The position numbers and the translations under genes were made by a program. A stretch of 14,715 bases of DNA, taken from assembly GCA_012270695.1 (NCBI GenBank), contig JAAXHV010000207.1, positions 2,073-16,787 of the forward strand. Reading direction: 5' to 3'. Shown one piece after another: positions 1 through 6,189 of the stretch; the first letter of the stretch is position 1, and every line of letters begins with the position of its first letter. This DNA comes from Gammaproteobacteria bacterium (GTDB lineage: Bacteria; Pseudomonadota; Gammaproteobacteria; Eutrophobiales; Eutrophobiaceae). The notes beneath the pieces are model-generated. The model was given only the letters and a program-made list of their open reading frames with translations. It made no database searches and had not been told where the DNA came from.

Positions 1-309
1 GGCTACCTTATGTTACCGCTGGCATGGAAAGAGCAGTTCGGTCCATTTGCTTCAGAAGAAGTCGTCGAATTATATACAGCAACACAAGAAGTGGTCAGGG
101 GCACAGTATGTGGCCCCGTGCGGATTAAAGTAGAAGGGTTTCGCACAATATATAACGAGGTACTATTTCTAAATATGCAGTCGATCAACGGTCAATATGA
201 ACCGCTGCTGGGATATATCGTGTTGGAACAATGCGGCGCGGCAGTCGATATGATTAGCCACCGGTTAGTGCCTGGGCACATGGACATGAAAAAAATCAAC
301 CGGTTATGA
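1..309 (+). CDS. Retropepsin-like (clan AA) aspartic protease, 3' part
   Basis: The gene is open at the left edge, and the frame reads Gly-Tyr-Leu-Met-Leu-Pro from base 1. In bacterial clan AA retropepsin-like proteins a catalytic Asp-Thr/Ser-Gly comes just before a 'LxLPxAWKE' stretch. The first glycine here is therefore probably the G of that motif, and the catalytic Asp should lie just outside the window. The visible part has the other family hallmarks: LPLAWKEQFG, then VCGPVRIKVEGF, then the C-terminal EPLLGYIVLE and AAVDMISHRLV stretch. The full protein is probably about 120-140 residues, judging by relatives. Its cellular substrate is not known, and members are often accessory genes. 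The stop overlaps the pheA start by four bases (ATGA), so the two are probably translationally coupled. This slot often holds serC in related clusters. The family call is from memory of the conserved motifs and is fairly secure. An internal ATG at base 10 is not a believable start. Confidence 0.8.
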   Translation, partial: GYLMLPLAWKEQFGPFASEEVVELYTATQEVVRGTVCGPVRIKVEGFRTIYNEVLFLNMQSINGQYEPLLGYIVLEQCGAAVDMISHRLVPGHMDMKKINRL

Positions 310-1400
310 ACAGTTCAAAGCTGGAAGCGCTGAGGAGGGAAATTGACGAACTGGACGCGCAGTTAGTCGAGCTGCTCAACCGGCGCGCCCGCCTGGCGCT
401 GGATATCGGCGAAGTAAAGAAACAAGTAAACGATACGCTTCCCTTGCACCGGCCTGAGCGTGAAGCCCGGGTGCTGGAAAGGGTGAAAAGCCTTAATACC
501 GGCCCCTTGTCGGATGATGAGATAGGCAGGCTGGTGCGTGAGGTCATGTCAGCCTGCCTGGCCCTGGAGGCGCCGCTTAATGTCGCTTGTCTTGGACCGG
601 AAGGAACATTCACGCAGGCCGCGGCGTTAAAACACTTCGGACAATCGGTTGGGCTGTCACTGTTGGGCAGTATTGACCAGGTATTTCGGGAAGTCGAGGC
701 CGGCGTATGCCAATACGGAGTGGTGCCGGTAGAGAATTCCATTGAAGGCGCAGTGAACCAGACCCTGGACATGCTGCTGGTGTCCGACCTGAAGCTCTGC
801 GGCGAGGTGGCGTTGCGCATCCACCAGCATTTGCTCAGCCACGCGGGAAACGTGGAAGATATCGAAGTCATATATTCTCATGAACAGTCACTGGCGCAAT
901 GCCGCCGCTGGCTCGACGCAAACCTGGCGGAGGCGCGGCGCATAGCCGTGCCGAGTAACGCAGAAGCGGCGTTGAACGCCGGCAAAAACGAGAAAAGCGC
1001 GGCGGTGGCCGGTGAGCGTGCGGGAGTGATCTACGATTTGCCCATTCTCAGGAAAAACATCGAGAATGATCCTGAGAATACCACGCGTTTCCTGGTGCTC
1101 GGCAGAGAAACCGTTGCTCCCAGCGGCAATGACAAGACCTCGGTATTGTTTGCAATGCCGAGCAAGCCCGGCGCATTAATGAACATGCTCGCCTGTTTTG
1201 CCGACCACAACGTGAATATGACGAAGATAGAATCCAGACCGTCGCGCCAGGGAATGTGGGAATACGTGTTTTTCGTGGACCTCGCCGGCCATGCAGACGA
1301 TGCCGAGGTTGCAAAAGCCTTGTCTGACCTGCGCGGCAAGGCCGCCATGGTGAAGTTGCTGGGTTCCTACCCCGCGGCATACCAGCTTCCGGTTTCATGA
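306..1400 (+). CDS. pheA: Bifunctional chorismate mutase / prephenate dehydratase (P-protein)
   Basis: This cytoplasmic enzyme turns chorismate into prephenate and then phenylpyruvate, the committed branch to phenylalanine. The 364 residues match the family length. Residues 1-90 are an AroQ-type helical chorismate mutase (LRREIDELDAQLVELLNRRA). The prephenate dehydratase domain runs from about 93 to 270, opening with the GPEGTFTQAA motif and ending with the catalytic TTRF at 259-262. A C-terminal ACT domain (about 278-355) has the GALM and ESRP (about 308-311) motifs that bind phenylalanine in homologues, so feedback inhibition by phenylalanine is expected. The ATG overlaps the stop of the upstream protease gene. 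hisC begins 48 bp downstream, consistent with an operon. No truncation or missing key residue was seen. Confidence 0.97.
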   Translation: MNSSKLEALRREIDELDAQLVELLNRRARLALDIGEVKKQVNDTLPLHRPEREARVLERVKSLNTGPLSDDEIGRLVREVMSACLALEAPLNVACLGPEGTFTQAAALKHFGQSVGLSLLGSIDQVFREVEAGVCQYGVVPVENSIEGAVNQTLDMLLVSDLKLCGEVALRIHQHLLSHAGNVEDIEVIYSHEQSLAQCRRWLDANLAEARRIAVPSNAEAALNAGKNEKSAAVAGERAGVIYDLPILRKNIENDPENTTRFLVLGRETVAPSGNDKTSVLFAMPSKPGALMNMLACFADHNVNMTKIESRPSRQGMWEYVFFVDLAGHADDAEVAKALSDLRGKAAMVKLLGSYPAAYQLPVS

Positions 1401-1448
1401 TAAAGCCGGTCCTGTATCAAACAAAAATCAGCATATAGAAGTATTACC

Positions 1449-2570
1449 ATGACCATTGACATCGCCGCATTGGCAACGCCGGGGATCGCCACTCTGCCGC
1501 CCTACCGGCCAGGCAAGTCCGCGGAAGAAGTGCAGCGCGAACTGGGTTTGACCAATGTGATCAAGCTGGCTTCCAATGAAAATTCTCTGGGGCCCAGCAA
1601 AAAAGTGCTGGACGCGCTGGCGTCAGGCGGGTTTGACCTGTGCCGTTACCCGGACGGTTCGGGTTCTTCCCTGAAGCGCGCCATAGCGGATTATCACGGC
1701 GTCAGTCCCGGCCAGATAACTCTGGGCAACGGTTCGAACGATGTGCTGGAACTGGCCGCCCGCAGCATCGTCACCAGCGCCCATGAAGTGATCTATTCGG
1801 AAAATGCGTTTATTGTTTACCACCTGGCGACACATTCAATCGGCGCCACTCCTGTCGTCATACCCACCCGTGACCAAAGTCATGACCTGGCGGCGATGCT
1901 GGATGCGATCAGTGGTCGCACCCGGCTGATCTTTATCGATAACCCGGGCAACCCGACCGGCAGGTGGATCGGCAAGGACCAGTTGCGTTCGTTTCTGGCC
2001 TCCGTGCCGGAAGACGTGATCGTCGTTGTCGATGAGGCCTATTATGACTATGCCGCTTCCCTGTGTGATGATTACCCGAATTCAACAGACTACCTGGCGG
2101 ATTTTCCCAATCTGGTCACAACCCGTAGTTTTTCCAAAGCCTACGGTCTGGCCGGGCTTCGGGTCGGCTACGCGATCAGCCATCCCGACCTGGCAGATTT
2201 AATGAACCGGGTGCGCCAGCCTTTCAACGTCAATTCATTGGCGCTGCTCGCCGCGGAGGTCGCACTGGAAGACCAGGAGCACCTGCGTCGCTGTGTGGCA
2301 ATGAATGAGCAGGGTATGCAGACCCTGACCGCGGCGTTTGCCGACCTGGGAATGGAATGGTTCGAGTCCATTGCCAACTTCGTCAGCTTCGATCTGGCAC
2401 GACCGGCCGGCCCGGTTTACCAGGCCATGCTGCAGGAGGGCGTCGTTGTCAGGCCGCTGGTTGAATACGGATTGCCCAACCACCTGCGGGTGACCATCGG
2501 CCAGGAATACGAAAACGCTATATTTCTCAATGCCCTGGACAAGGTTTCAGCCACATATTTTTCTCTGTGA
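1449..2570 (+). CDS. hisC: Histidinol-phosphate / aromatic aminotransferase, HisC family
   Basis: This is a fold-type I PLP aminotransferase of 373 residues, slightly longer than E. coli HisC. It has the N-terminal 'IKLASNENSLGPS' motif and NPGNPTG from about residue 165 (NPNNPTG in many homologues). DEAYYDY starts near 195, the PLP lysine is in RSFSK (K230), and the phosphate-binding arginine region is AGLRVGYA. HisC enzymes use histidinol phosphate, and several also transaminate phenylpyruvate and 4-hydroxyphenylpyruvate. Its place between pheA and tyrA, as for hisC2 of Pseudomonas, suggests an aromatic role here, but the sequence does not prove substrate choice. The last few codons and the stop lie in a short dispersed repeat (2563-2588), so the extreme C-terminus may have been reshaped by it. 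The start has only a weak GAAG-type ribosome site. Confidence 0.93.
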   Translation: MTIDIAALATPGIATLPPYRPGKSAEEVQRELGLTNVIKLASNENSLGPSKKVLDALASGGFDLCRYPDGSGSSLKRAIADYHGVSPGQITLGNGSNDVLELAARSIVTSAHEVIYSENAFIVYHLATHSIGATPVVIPTRDQSHDLAAMLDAISGRTRLIFIDNPGNPTGRWIGKDQLRSFLASVPEDVIVVVDEAYYDYAASLCDDYPNSTDYLADFPNLVTTRSFSKAYGLAGLRVGYAISHPDLADLMNRVRQPFNVNSLALLAAEVALEDQEHLRRCVAMNEQGMQTLTAAFADLGMEWFESIANFVSFDLARPAGPVYQAMLQEGVVVRPLVEYGLPNHLRVTIGQEYENAIFLNALDKVSATYFSL

Positions 2571-2588
2571 TCCCTGTGTCCTCTGTGG
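2563..2588 (-). repeat. Dispersed CCACAGAGGACACAG-type repeat, copy A (hisC/tyrA junction)
   Basis: Read on the minus strand, it is a chain of degenerate CACAGAG units starting CCACAGAGGACACAGGGATC. It covers the hisC stop codon and the GTG that would give tyrA a longer N-terminus. It matches copy B at 17 of 21 positions and copy C at 14 of the first 15. Similar CCACAGAGNNCACAGAG repeats are common between genes in environmental bacterial genomes. No function is assigned. Confidence 0.75.
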
Positions 2589-2596
2589 TTGGAAAC

Positions 2597-3469
2597 ATGT
2601 TGTTTGACAGGATCACCATAATAGGGTTGGGACTGATCGGGGGTTCGCTGGCGCGGGCCCTGAAGCGCGCTGCTCTGTGTAAATCCATTACCGGTTATGG
2701 CCGGCGTGAAGCAGCCCTGCGACAAGCCGTTGAGATCGGGGTTATCGACTATTACAGCCTGGACGCCCGGGAGGCGGTTGCTGACGCTGACCTCGTTGTC
2801 CTGGCCACGCCGCTTTCCACGACCGAAACCCTGATGCGCACGATCGCTGACGCATTGAAGCCGGAGTGTATTATTACCGACGTCGGCAGCGCCAAGGGCG
2901 TGGTAGTGGCGGCTGCGAGAAAAGCTCTTGCAGATCGACTCGCGTATTTTGTCCCGGCGCACCCCGTTGCCGGAACGGAGAAAAGCGGAGTGGAAGCGTC
3001 TTTTGCCGAGTTGTTCGAAAAGCATATCGTGATCATTACGCCGCTTGCGGAGACCGGCCGCAGCGCCAGGGACAGGGTTGCCGCCATGTGGCGAGGCGTG
3101 GGCGCCAGCGTCGTCGACCTGGAGATCGGCCACCATGATGAGGTATTGGCGGCAACCAGCCACCTGCCCCACGTGCTGGTTTATACCCTGATCGATTGCC
3201 TGGCGCGGATGCAGGACAAGGAAGAGATTTTTGCTTACGCAGCGGGAGGTTTCGCGGACTTTACCCGGGTAGCTTCCAGCAGTCCGGAGATGTGGCGCGA
3301 CATCTGCCTTGCCAACGGCGCCTCGTTGCTGGCTGTTCTGGACAACTTTGAGCAGCACCTGAACGGTGTCAGGGAGGCGATTGCCGACGCTGACGGGGAC
3401 AGTTTGATGAAAATTTTTTCCCGGGCCAAGCAGGCCAGGGACATGTACACCAAAACCAGGGGACGATAG
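2597..3469 (+). CDS. tyrA: Prephenate (cyclohexadienyl) dehydrogenase
   Basis: It oxidatively decarboxylates prephenate (or arogenate) with NAD(P)+, the tyrosine branch after chorismate mutase. From the ATG at 2597 the protein has 290 residues. The Rossmann motif GLGLIGG is at 10-16. The catalytic-histidine motif HPVAGTEKSGVEAS starts at H122, and HHDEVLAATSHLPH follows at 179-192 in the helical domain. There is no chorismate mutase or ACT domain, so this is the monofunctional type. A GTG at 2567 would add ten residues, but those codons lie inside a dispersed repeat and have no ribosome site, so I prefer 2597 (GGA a few bases upstream). In Pseudomonas tyrA joins or abuts aroA. Here about 630 bp of decayed DNA separates them. 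Confidence 0.95.
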   Translation: MLFDRITIIGLGLIGGSLARALKRAALCKSITGYGRREAALRQAVEIGVIDYYSLDAREAVADADLVVLATPLSTTETLMRTIADALKPECIITDVGSAKGVVVAAARKALADRLAYFVPAHPVAGTEKSGVEASFAELFEKHIVIITPLAETGRSARDRVAAMWRGVGASVVDLEIGHHDEVLAATSHLPHVLVYTLIDCLARMQDKEEIFAYAAGGFADFTRVASSSPEMWRDICLANGASLLAVLDNFEQHLNGVREAIADADGDSLMKIFSRAKQARDMYTKTRGR

Positions 3470-3475
3470 TATTTT

Positions 3476-3524
3476 CCCTGCCGGGTCGGGCTAGCGCCGA
3501 GGACGAGCGCGGAACGCTACAGGG
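3476..3524. repeat. GC-rich interrupted inverted repeat after tyrA
   Basis: CCCTG (3476-3480) pairs with CAGGG (3520-3524), and TAGCG (3492-3496) pairs with CGCTA (3515-3519). The right arm is continuous, while the left arm is split by an 11-base insert. An alternative inner hairpin, GCGC-9 nt-GCGC (3494-3510), is also possible. It starts seven bases after the tyrA stop and has no downstream T run, so it is not a classic intrinsic terminator. It could be a REP-like element or an RNA-stabilising structure. This is a structural observation only. Confidence 0.45.
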
Positions 3525-3531
3525 ATGTACC

Positions 3532-3704
3532 ATGGAACGGACAAACAGCCCCAAAACCCAGTTAGCGAGAATTGCTGATTGGATAACTCTGGTCTGGGAA
3601 AAGAGTAACAAATATGTTATTCTTTTCCTATGGCATGGAGCATTGACTATAAAGAACTCAAACTTGCCTTACAACGGATGAGAGTTGTTGTAAATGAAAC
3701 ATGA
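3532..3704 (+). pseudogene. Decayed HigB/Gp49-like toxin gene
   Basis: Two fragments in different frames look like the ends of a RelE/HigB-family (phage Gp49-like) toxin. The first reads MERTNSPKTQLARIADWITL from 3532 and resembles the 'ARIADLI' helix near the toxin N-terminus. The second, read from about 3645, gives DYKELKLALQRMRVVVNET and stops at 3704. That fits the usual toxin C-terminus, '...ELxLALxRMxEV'. The conserved middle ('KKTQKTP' region) is missing, and about 173 bp remain of an expected 330 or so. A frameshift and an internal deletion are therefore inferred. The toxin stop overlaps the antitoxin start, as in intact higBA pairs. The C-terminal match and the overlap are the best evidence. 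The N-terminal match is weaker. No active toxin is expected. Confidence 0.6.
3595..3630. repeat. 16-bp near-perfect palindrome with AATA loop
   Basis: The left arm TGGGAAAAGAGTAACA (3595-3610) and right arm TGTTATTCTTTTCCTA (3615-3630) pair along all 16 positions as RNA, with two G-U wobbles, around the 4-base loop AATA. As DNA, 14 of 16 positions are complementary. It lies inside the decayed toxin region, upstream of aroA. The right arm is followed by TGGCATGG rather than a T run, so intrinsic termination is doubtful. It could be an operator, a small palindromic insertion or an attenuating hairpin. Confidence 0.7.
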
Positions 3705-3930
3705 GAAGCTAAAAGCCCGAGCGCTCTCCAGACCTGAAGTTAAGGCAGAATACAACGCCTTGGAATCCGAGTTTTCGCTTTTAGAGAAAATATTGAAGGA
3801 TCGGGAAAAAGCTGGTCTTTGCCAAGCGGAGGCAATCGTTCCTGTGAAAACCGAAGGGCCCGCTGTGTCCTGACTTGATTCCTCTCTTGCTGAAGGTAAC
3901 AAAGCTTCATCTGGTGTGGTCTCCCGTTAA
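3694..3930 (+). pseudogene. Decayed HigA-like (XRE) antitoxin gene
   Basis: From the ATG at 3694 a 59-codon frame begins MKHEKLKARALSRPEVKAEY and reaches EKAGLCQAEA. This is the typical N-terminus of HigA-type XRE antitoxins ('...RPEVKAEYDAL...ARxxAGLTQAEVAERMGTK'). It stops at a TGA (3871-3873) just after GPAVS. Reading on in the same frame gives LDSSLAEG, and an arginine codon is expected exactly at the stop ('AVSRLESSLAEG'). A single CGA-to-TGA change is therefore the simplest explanation. The frame then drifts and ends at 3930, well short of the usual 95-100 residues. The stop falls inside the DNA-binding helix-turn-helix, so a functional repressor is unlikely. Spacing and overlap with the toxin remnant fit a former higBA operon. 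Confidence 0.75.
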
Positions 3931-3964
3931 GAGGAAACAATCTTAAACATAACTAGCCTCGCTT

Positions 3965-4084
3965 ATGCGCTGGTTCGAGGGGCAATGGGAGCAGGACCCC
4001 GCCTTAGACGTGGTGTGGCTCACATCCAACAAGATCAAAAACAATCTGGACGAGCTGACCACAGCTGTTGACCCCTCAACTTAA
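3965..4084 (+). CDS. Unrecognised 39-codon reading frame upstream of aroA
   Basis: The frame starts MRWFEGQWEQDPALDVVWLT and ends 15 bases before the aroA start codon. It is acidic and tryptophan-rich at the front and has protein-like codon use. I do not recognise the family. It has no clear ribosome site (the upstream sequence is ACTAGCCTCGCTT). It may be the tail of a larger gene truncated when this region decayed, a real small leader peptide for aroA, or chance. I lean towards a truncated remnant because it abuts the toxin-antitoxin debris. Confidence 0.3.
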   Translation: MRWFEGQWEQDPALDVVWLTSNKIKNNLDELTTAVDPST

Positions 4085-4099
4085 ACGAATTGGTGAGAA

Positions 4100-5410
4100 A
4101 TGCGGGCTGGAATAGACTACCTCGTCAGTCCTGTTGCTGGGGGATTACAGGGTAAGATACGTGTTCCCGGCGATAAATCAATCTCGCACCGGGCAGTGAT
4201 ACTGGCATCGCTGGCTGAAGGAGTCAGTGATTGCAGCGGTTTCCTGGACAGTGCCGATACGCGCGCCACCATGGCTGCCTTCCGGCAGATGGGAGTGCGC
4301 ATCACGCAGGAGGATGAGTTGCTGTCCATTGCCGGGGTAGGGTTGCACGGTCTGTTGGCGCCGCCCGATACTCTGGACGTGGGTAATTCCGGCACCTCGG
4401 CGCGCTTGCTGCTGGGTGTGCTGGCCGGGCAAAGCTTTGCTTCCACCTTGACTGGGGATGAGTCGCTGGTGCGCAGACCGATGCGGCGCGTGGCTGACCC
4501 GCTCAATTCAATGAATGCTGATGTGCGCGTCACTCCCGAAGGCACCCTGCCGGCGCGCATAACCGGCAACAGGTCCCTGCGCGGCATCGAGTATGAATTG
4601 CCTGTTGCCAGCGCCCAACTGAAATCCGCGTTACTGCTGGCAGGTTTGTATGCACGGGGTAAGACCGTGGTAATCGAACCGGCGCCGACTCGTGATCATA
4701 CGGAGAGACTGCTGGCGCATTTCTTCTGTCCGGTCACGCGTTCGGGCAAACGGATAATGATTGAAAGCGGGGTATTGCGGGCAAACCGAATGCGTATTCC
4801 CGGTGATATTTCTTCTGCGGCTTTTTTTCTGGTCGCGGGCTGTATCGTTCCCGGTTCGGACCTGGTCATTGAAGGTGTCGGGCTTAACCCGACCCGGCGG
4901 GCGGTGCTGGACATTCTCAAGCTGATGGGAGCGGACATCAGTGTCGCCAATGTTGTTGAGGGAGCCGCTGAGCCATGCGCGGACCTACGGGTAAAATATC
5001 GGCCAATGCACGGAATCTCAATCCCCGCGGAGCTGGTGCCAGGCGCCATTGACGAATTTCCGGCAATCATGGTAGCAGCCTGTTATGCGAGGGGCGAAAC
5101 CGTGCTCAAAGACGCGGCGGAATTACGCGTGAAAGAAAGCGATCGCATCCAGGCCCTGGCTGACGGGCTTGAAAGAATAGGTATTGCCGTCGAAACCCGT
5201 CCTGACGGCTTGCGTGTTGAGGGTGGCCGGCCCTGTGGCGGAGTAGTATACAGCCACGGCGATCATCGTATTGCCATGGCCTTCTCGGTAGCCGGCCTCG
5301 CCGCGTCTGGCCCAATAACCATACAGGATTGCAAAAACGTCGATACCTCCTTCCCTGGGTTTGCCGATTGCGCCCGGCAACTAGGCTGGGAGATCAAGGA
5401 AGTGGAATGA
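4100..5410 (+). CDS. aroA: 3-phosphoshikimate 1-carboxyvinyltransferase (EPSP synthase)
   Basis: It joins phosphoenolpyruvate to shikimate-3-phosphate to give EPSP, the step before chorismate, in the cytoplasm. The 436 residues form one complete enzyme (E. coli has 427). Key motifs are PGDKSISHR with the substrate lysine K26, VGNSGTSARLL around 94-103, RRPMRR near 125-130, SAQLKSALLLAG, and DEFPA with the catalytic aspartate near D318. KESDR lies near 345 and HGDHRIAMA near 387. The SAQxK and RPMxR pattern is more like the Pseudomonas/class II-type enzymes than the E. coli type, a judgement by eye. GGTGAGA at 4092-4098 is a good ribosome site for this ATG. In relatives the gene directly follows or is fused to tyrA. 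Here it follows a decayed insert, so it may need its own promoter, but I see no convincing one. Confidence 0.97.
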   Translation: MRAGIDYLVSPVAGGLQGKIRVPGDKSISHRAVILASLAEGVSDCSGFLDSADTRATMAAFRQMGVRITQEDELLSIAGVGLHGLLAPPDTLDVGNSGTSARLLLGVLAGQSFASTLTGDESLVRRPMRRVADPLNSMNADVRVTPEGTLPARITGNRSLRGIEYELPVASAQLKSALLLAGLYARGKTVVIEPAPTRDHTERLLAHFFCPVTRSGKRIMIESGVLRANRMRIPGDISSAAFFLVAGCIVPGSDLVIEGVGLNPTRRAVLDILKLMGADISVANVVEGAAEPCADLRVKYRPMHGISIPAELVPGAIDEFPAIMVAACYARGETVLKDAAELRVKESDRIQALADGLERIGIAVETRPDGLRVEGGRPCGGVVYSHGDHRIAMAFSVAGLAASGPITIQDCKNVDTSFPGFADCARQLGWEIKEVE

Positions 5411-5420
5411 TTGATTTGAG

Positions 5421-5441
5421 CCACCGAGGGCGCAGAGATCA
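5421..5441 (+). repeat. Dispersed CCACAGAGGACACAG-type repeat, copy B (aroA/cmk junction)
   Basis: This 21-base copy, starting CCACCGAGGGCGCAGAGATC, matches copy A (minus strand) at 17 of 21 positions. It fills most of the aroA-cmk gap and ends 15 bases before the preferred cmk start, close to its ribosome site. A 6-bp ATGATT flanks it (5407-5412 and 5457-5462), too short to mean much alone. Confidence 0.6.
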
Positions 5442-5456
5442 TGGGTGGTAAAAATC

Positions 5457-6155
5457 ATGATTAAATCCCCCGTCATAACCGTCGATGGCCCGAGCGGGAG
5501 CGGCAAGGGAACGCTCTGTAACCGTATCAGCCGCTGGTTGAACTGGAACCTGCTGGACAGCGGAGCGCTGTATCGTATCCTGGCGCTGTTGGCGCAACGG
5601 GAAAATATTCCCGTTTCCGACGGCGTCGGGGTGGCTGCGCTGGCGCACGACCTGGACGTTCAATTCAGATCTGCTGAAGGAGACGAACCGGTAATAGTCC
5701 TGCTGAACGGAGACGACGTCAGTCCCCAGATCCGGCAGGAGGATTGTGGCAGCGCGGCCTCAAGTCTGGCTGCACACAGCGTAGTACGCGAGGCAATTCT
5801 GGGATGGCAGCGGAGTTTTCAGCGCCCCCCCGGTCTTGTGGCGGACGGGCGCGATATGGGCACCGTGGTTTTTCCGAATGCCGAATTAAAGGTATTTTTG
5901 CTGGCGAATCCGCATGAACGCGCGAAAAGACGATATAAACAGTTGAATGCTAAAGGGATTAATGTTAAATTTCCACAGCTCGTGGGGTCAATCGCTGAAC
6001 GGGACGAACGGGATAAACAACGCATTCACTCTCCTTTGAAGCCGGCCGACGGCGCAGTTGTAATTGATACCTCTGATAGAGGCAGAGATGATGTATTCGC
6101 ACAGGTGGCGGCAATAATCGAGAAACGCTTTGGTTTGCCGGCCATGCGGACTTAA
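5457..6155 (+). CDS. cmk: Cytidylate kinase
   Basis: It phosphorylates CMP and dCMP to the diphosphates using ATP, salvaging nucleotides from RNA turnover. From the ATG at 5457 the protein has 232 residues (E. coli 227). It has the P-loop GPSGSGKGT at 11-19 and the DGRDMGTVVFP motif starting near residue 130. The lid-region KRRYKQLNAKG and ERDERDKQR motifs and the C-terminal VIDTS are also typical. A GTG at 5445 would add four residues (MVKI). The ATG is preferred because the GGGTGG at 5443-5448 serves as its ribosome site. cmk directly upstream of rpsA is a long-conserved arrangement in gammaproteobacteria. The dispersed repeat copy B lies just upstream. Confidence 0.96.
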   Translation: MIKSPVITVDGPSGSGKGTLCNRISRWLNWNLLDSGALYRILALLAQRENIPVSDGVGVAALAHDLDVQFRSAEGDEPVIVLLNGDDVSPQIRQEDCGSAASSLAAHSVVREAILGWQRSFQRPPGLVADGRDMGTVVFPNAELKVFLLANPHERAKRRYKQLNAKGINVKFPQLVGSIAERDERDKQRIHSPLKPADGAVVIDTSDRGRDDVFAQVAAIIEKRFGLPAMRT

Positions 6156-6189
6156 TATTAAACTTTAATAAAAAGAGATAACTTATTGT
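6156..6189 (+). promoter_or_regulatory. AT-rich leader of rpsA, possible S1 autoregulatory site
   Basis: The 34 bases between cmk and rpsA are strongly A/T-rich (TATTAAACTTTAATAAAAAG and on). They carry only a poor, distant purine stretch (AAGAGA) as ribosome site. In E. coli the rpsA leader also lacks a good Shine-Dalgarno sequence, is recognised through AU-rich RNA, and is repressed by excess S1. A similar role here is inferred from composition and position. Confidence 0.4.

Noticed and set aside
2567..2596. GTG start at 2567 giving tyrA ten extra residues with a 4-bp overlap of hisC
   Set aside because: The extra codons lie inside a repeat, there is no ribosome site, and homologues start close to the Rossmann motif as the ATG at 2597 does.
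2417..3358. Long minus-strand open frame of 313 codons opposite hisC/tyrA
   Set aside because: It runs antisense to two well-supported enzymes. Its NHRGHRDHRE stretch is the translation of the dispersed repeat, a typical spurious product, and no family is recognisable.
3871..3873. TGA in the antitoxin remnant as a possible recoded (selenocysteine or readthrough) codon
   Set aside because: An arginine, not cysteine or selenocysteine, is expected there. The downstream frame also drifts and the toxin is broken, so a simple nonsense mutation fits better.
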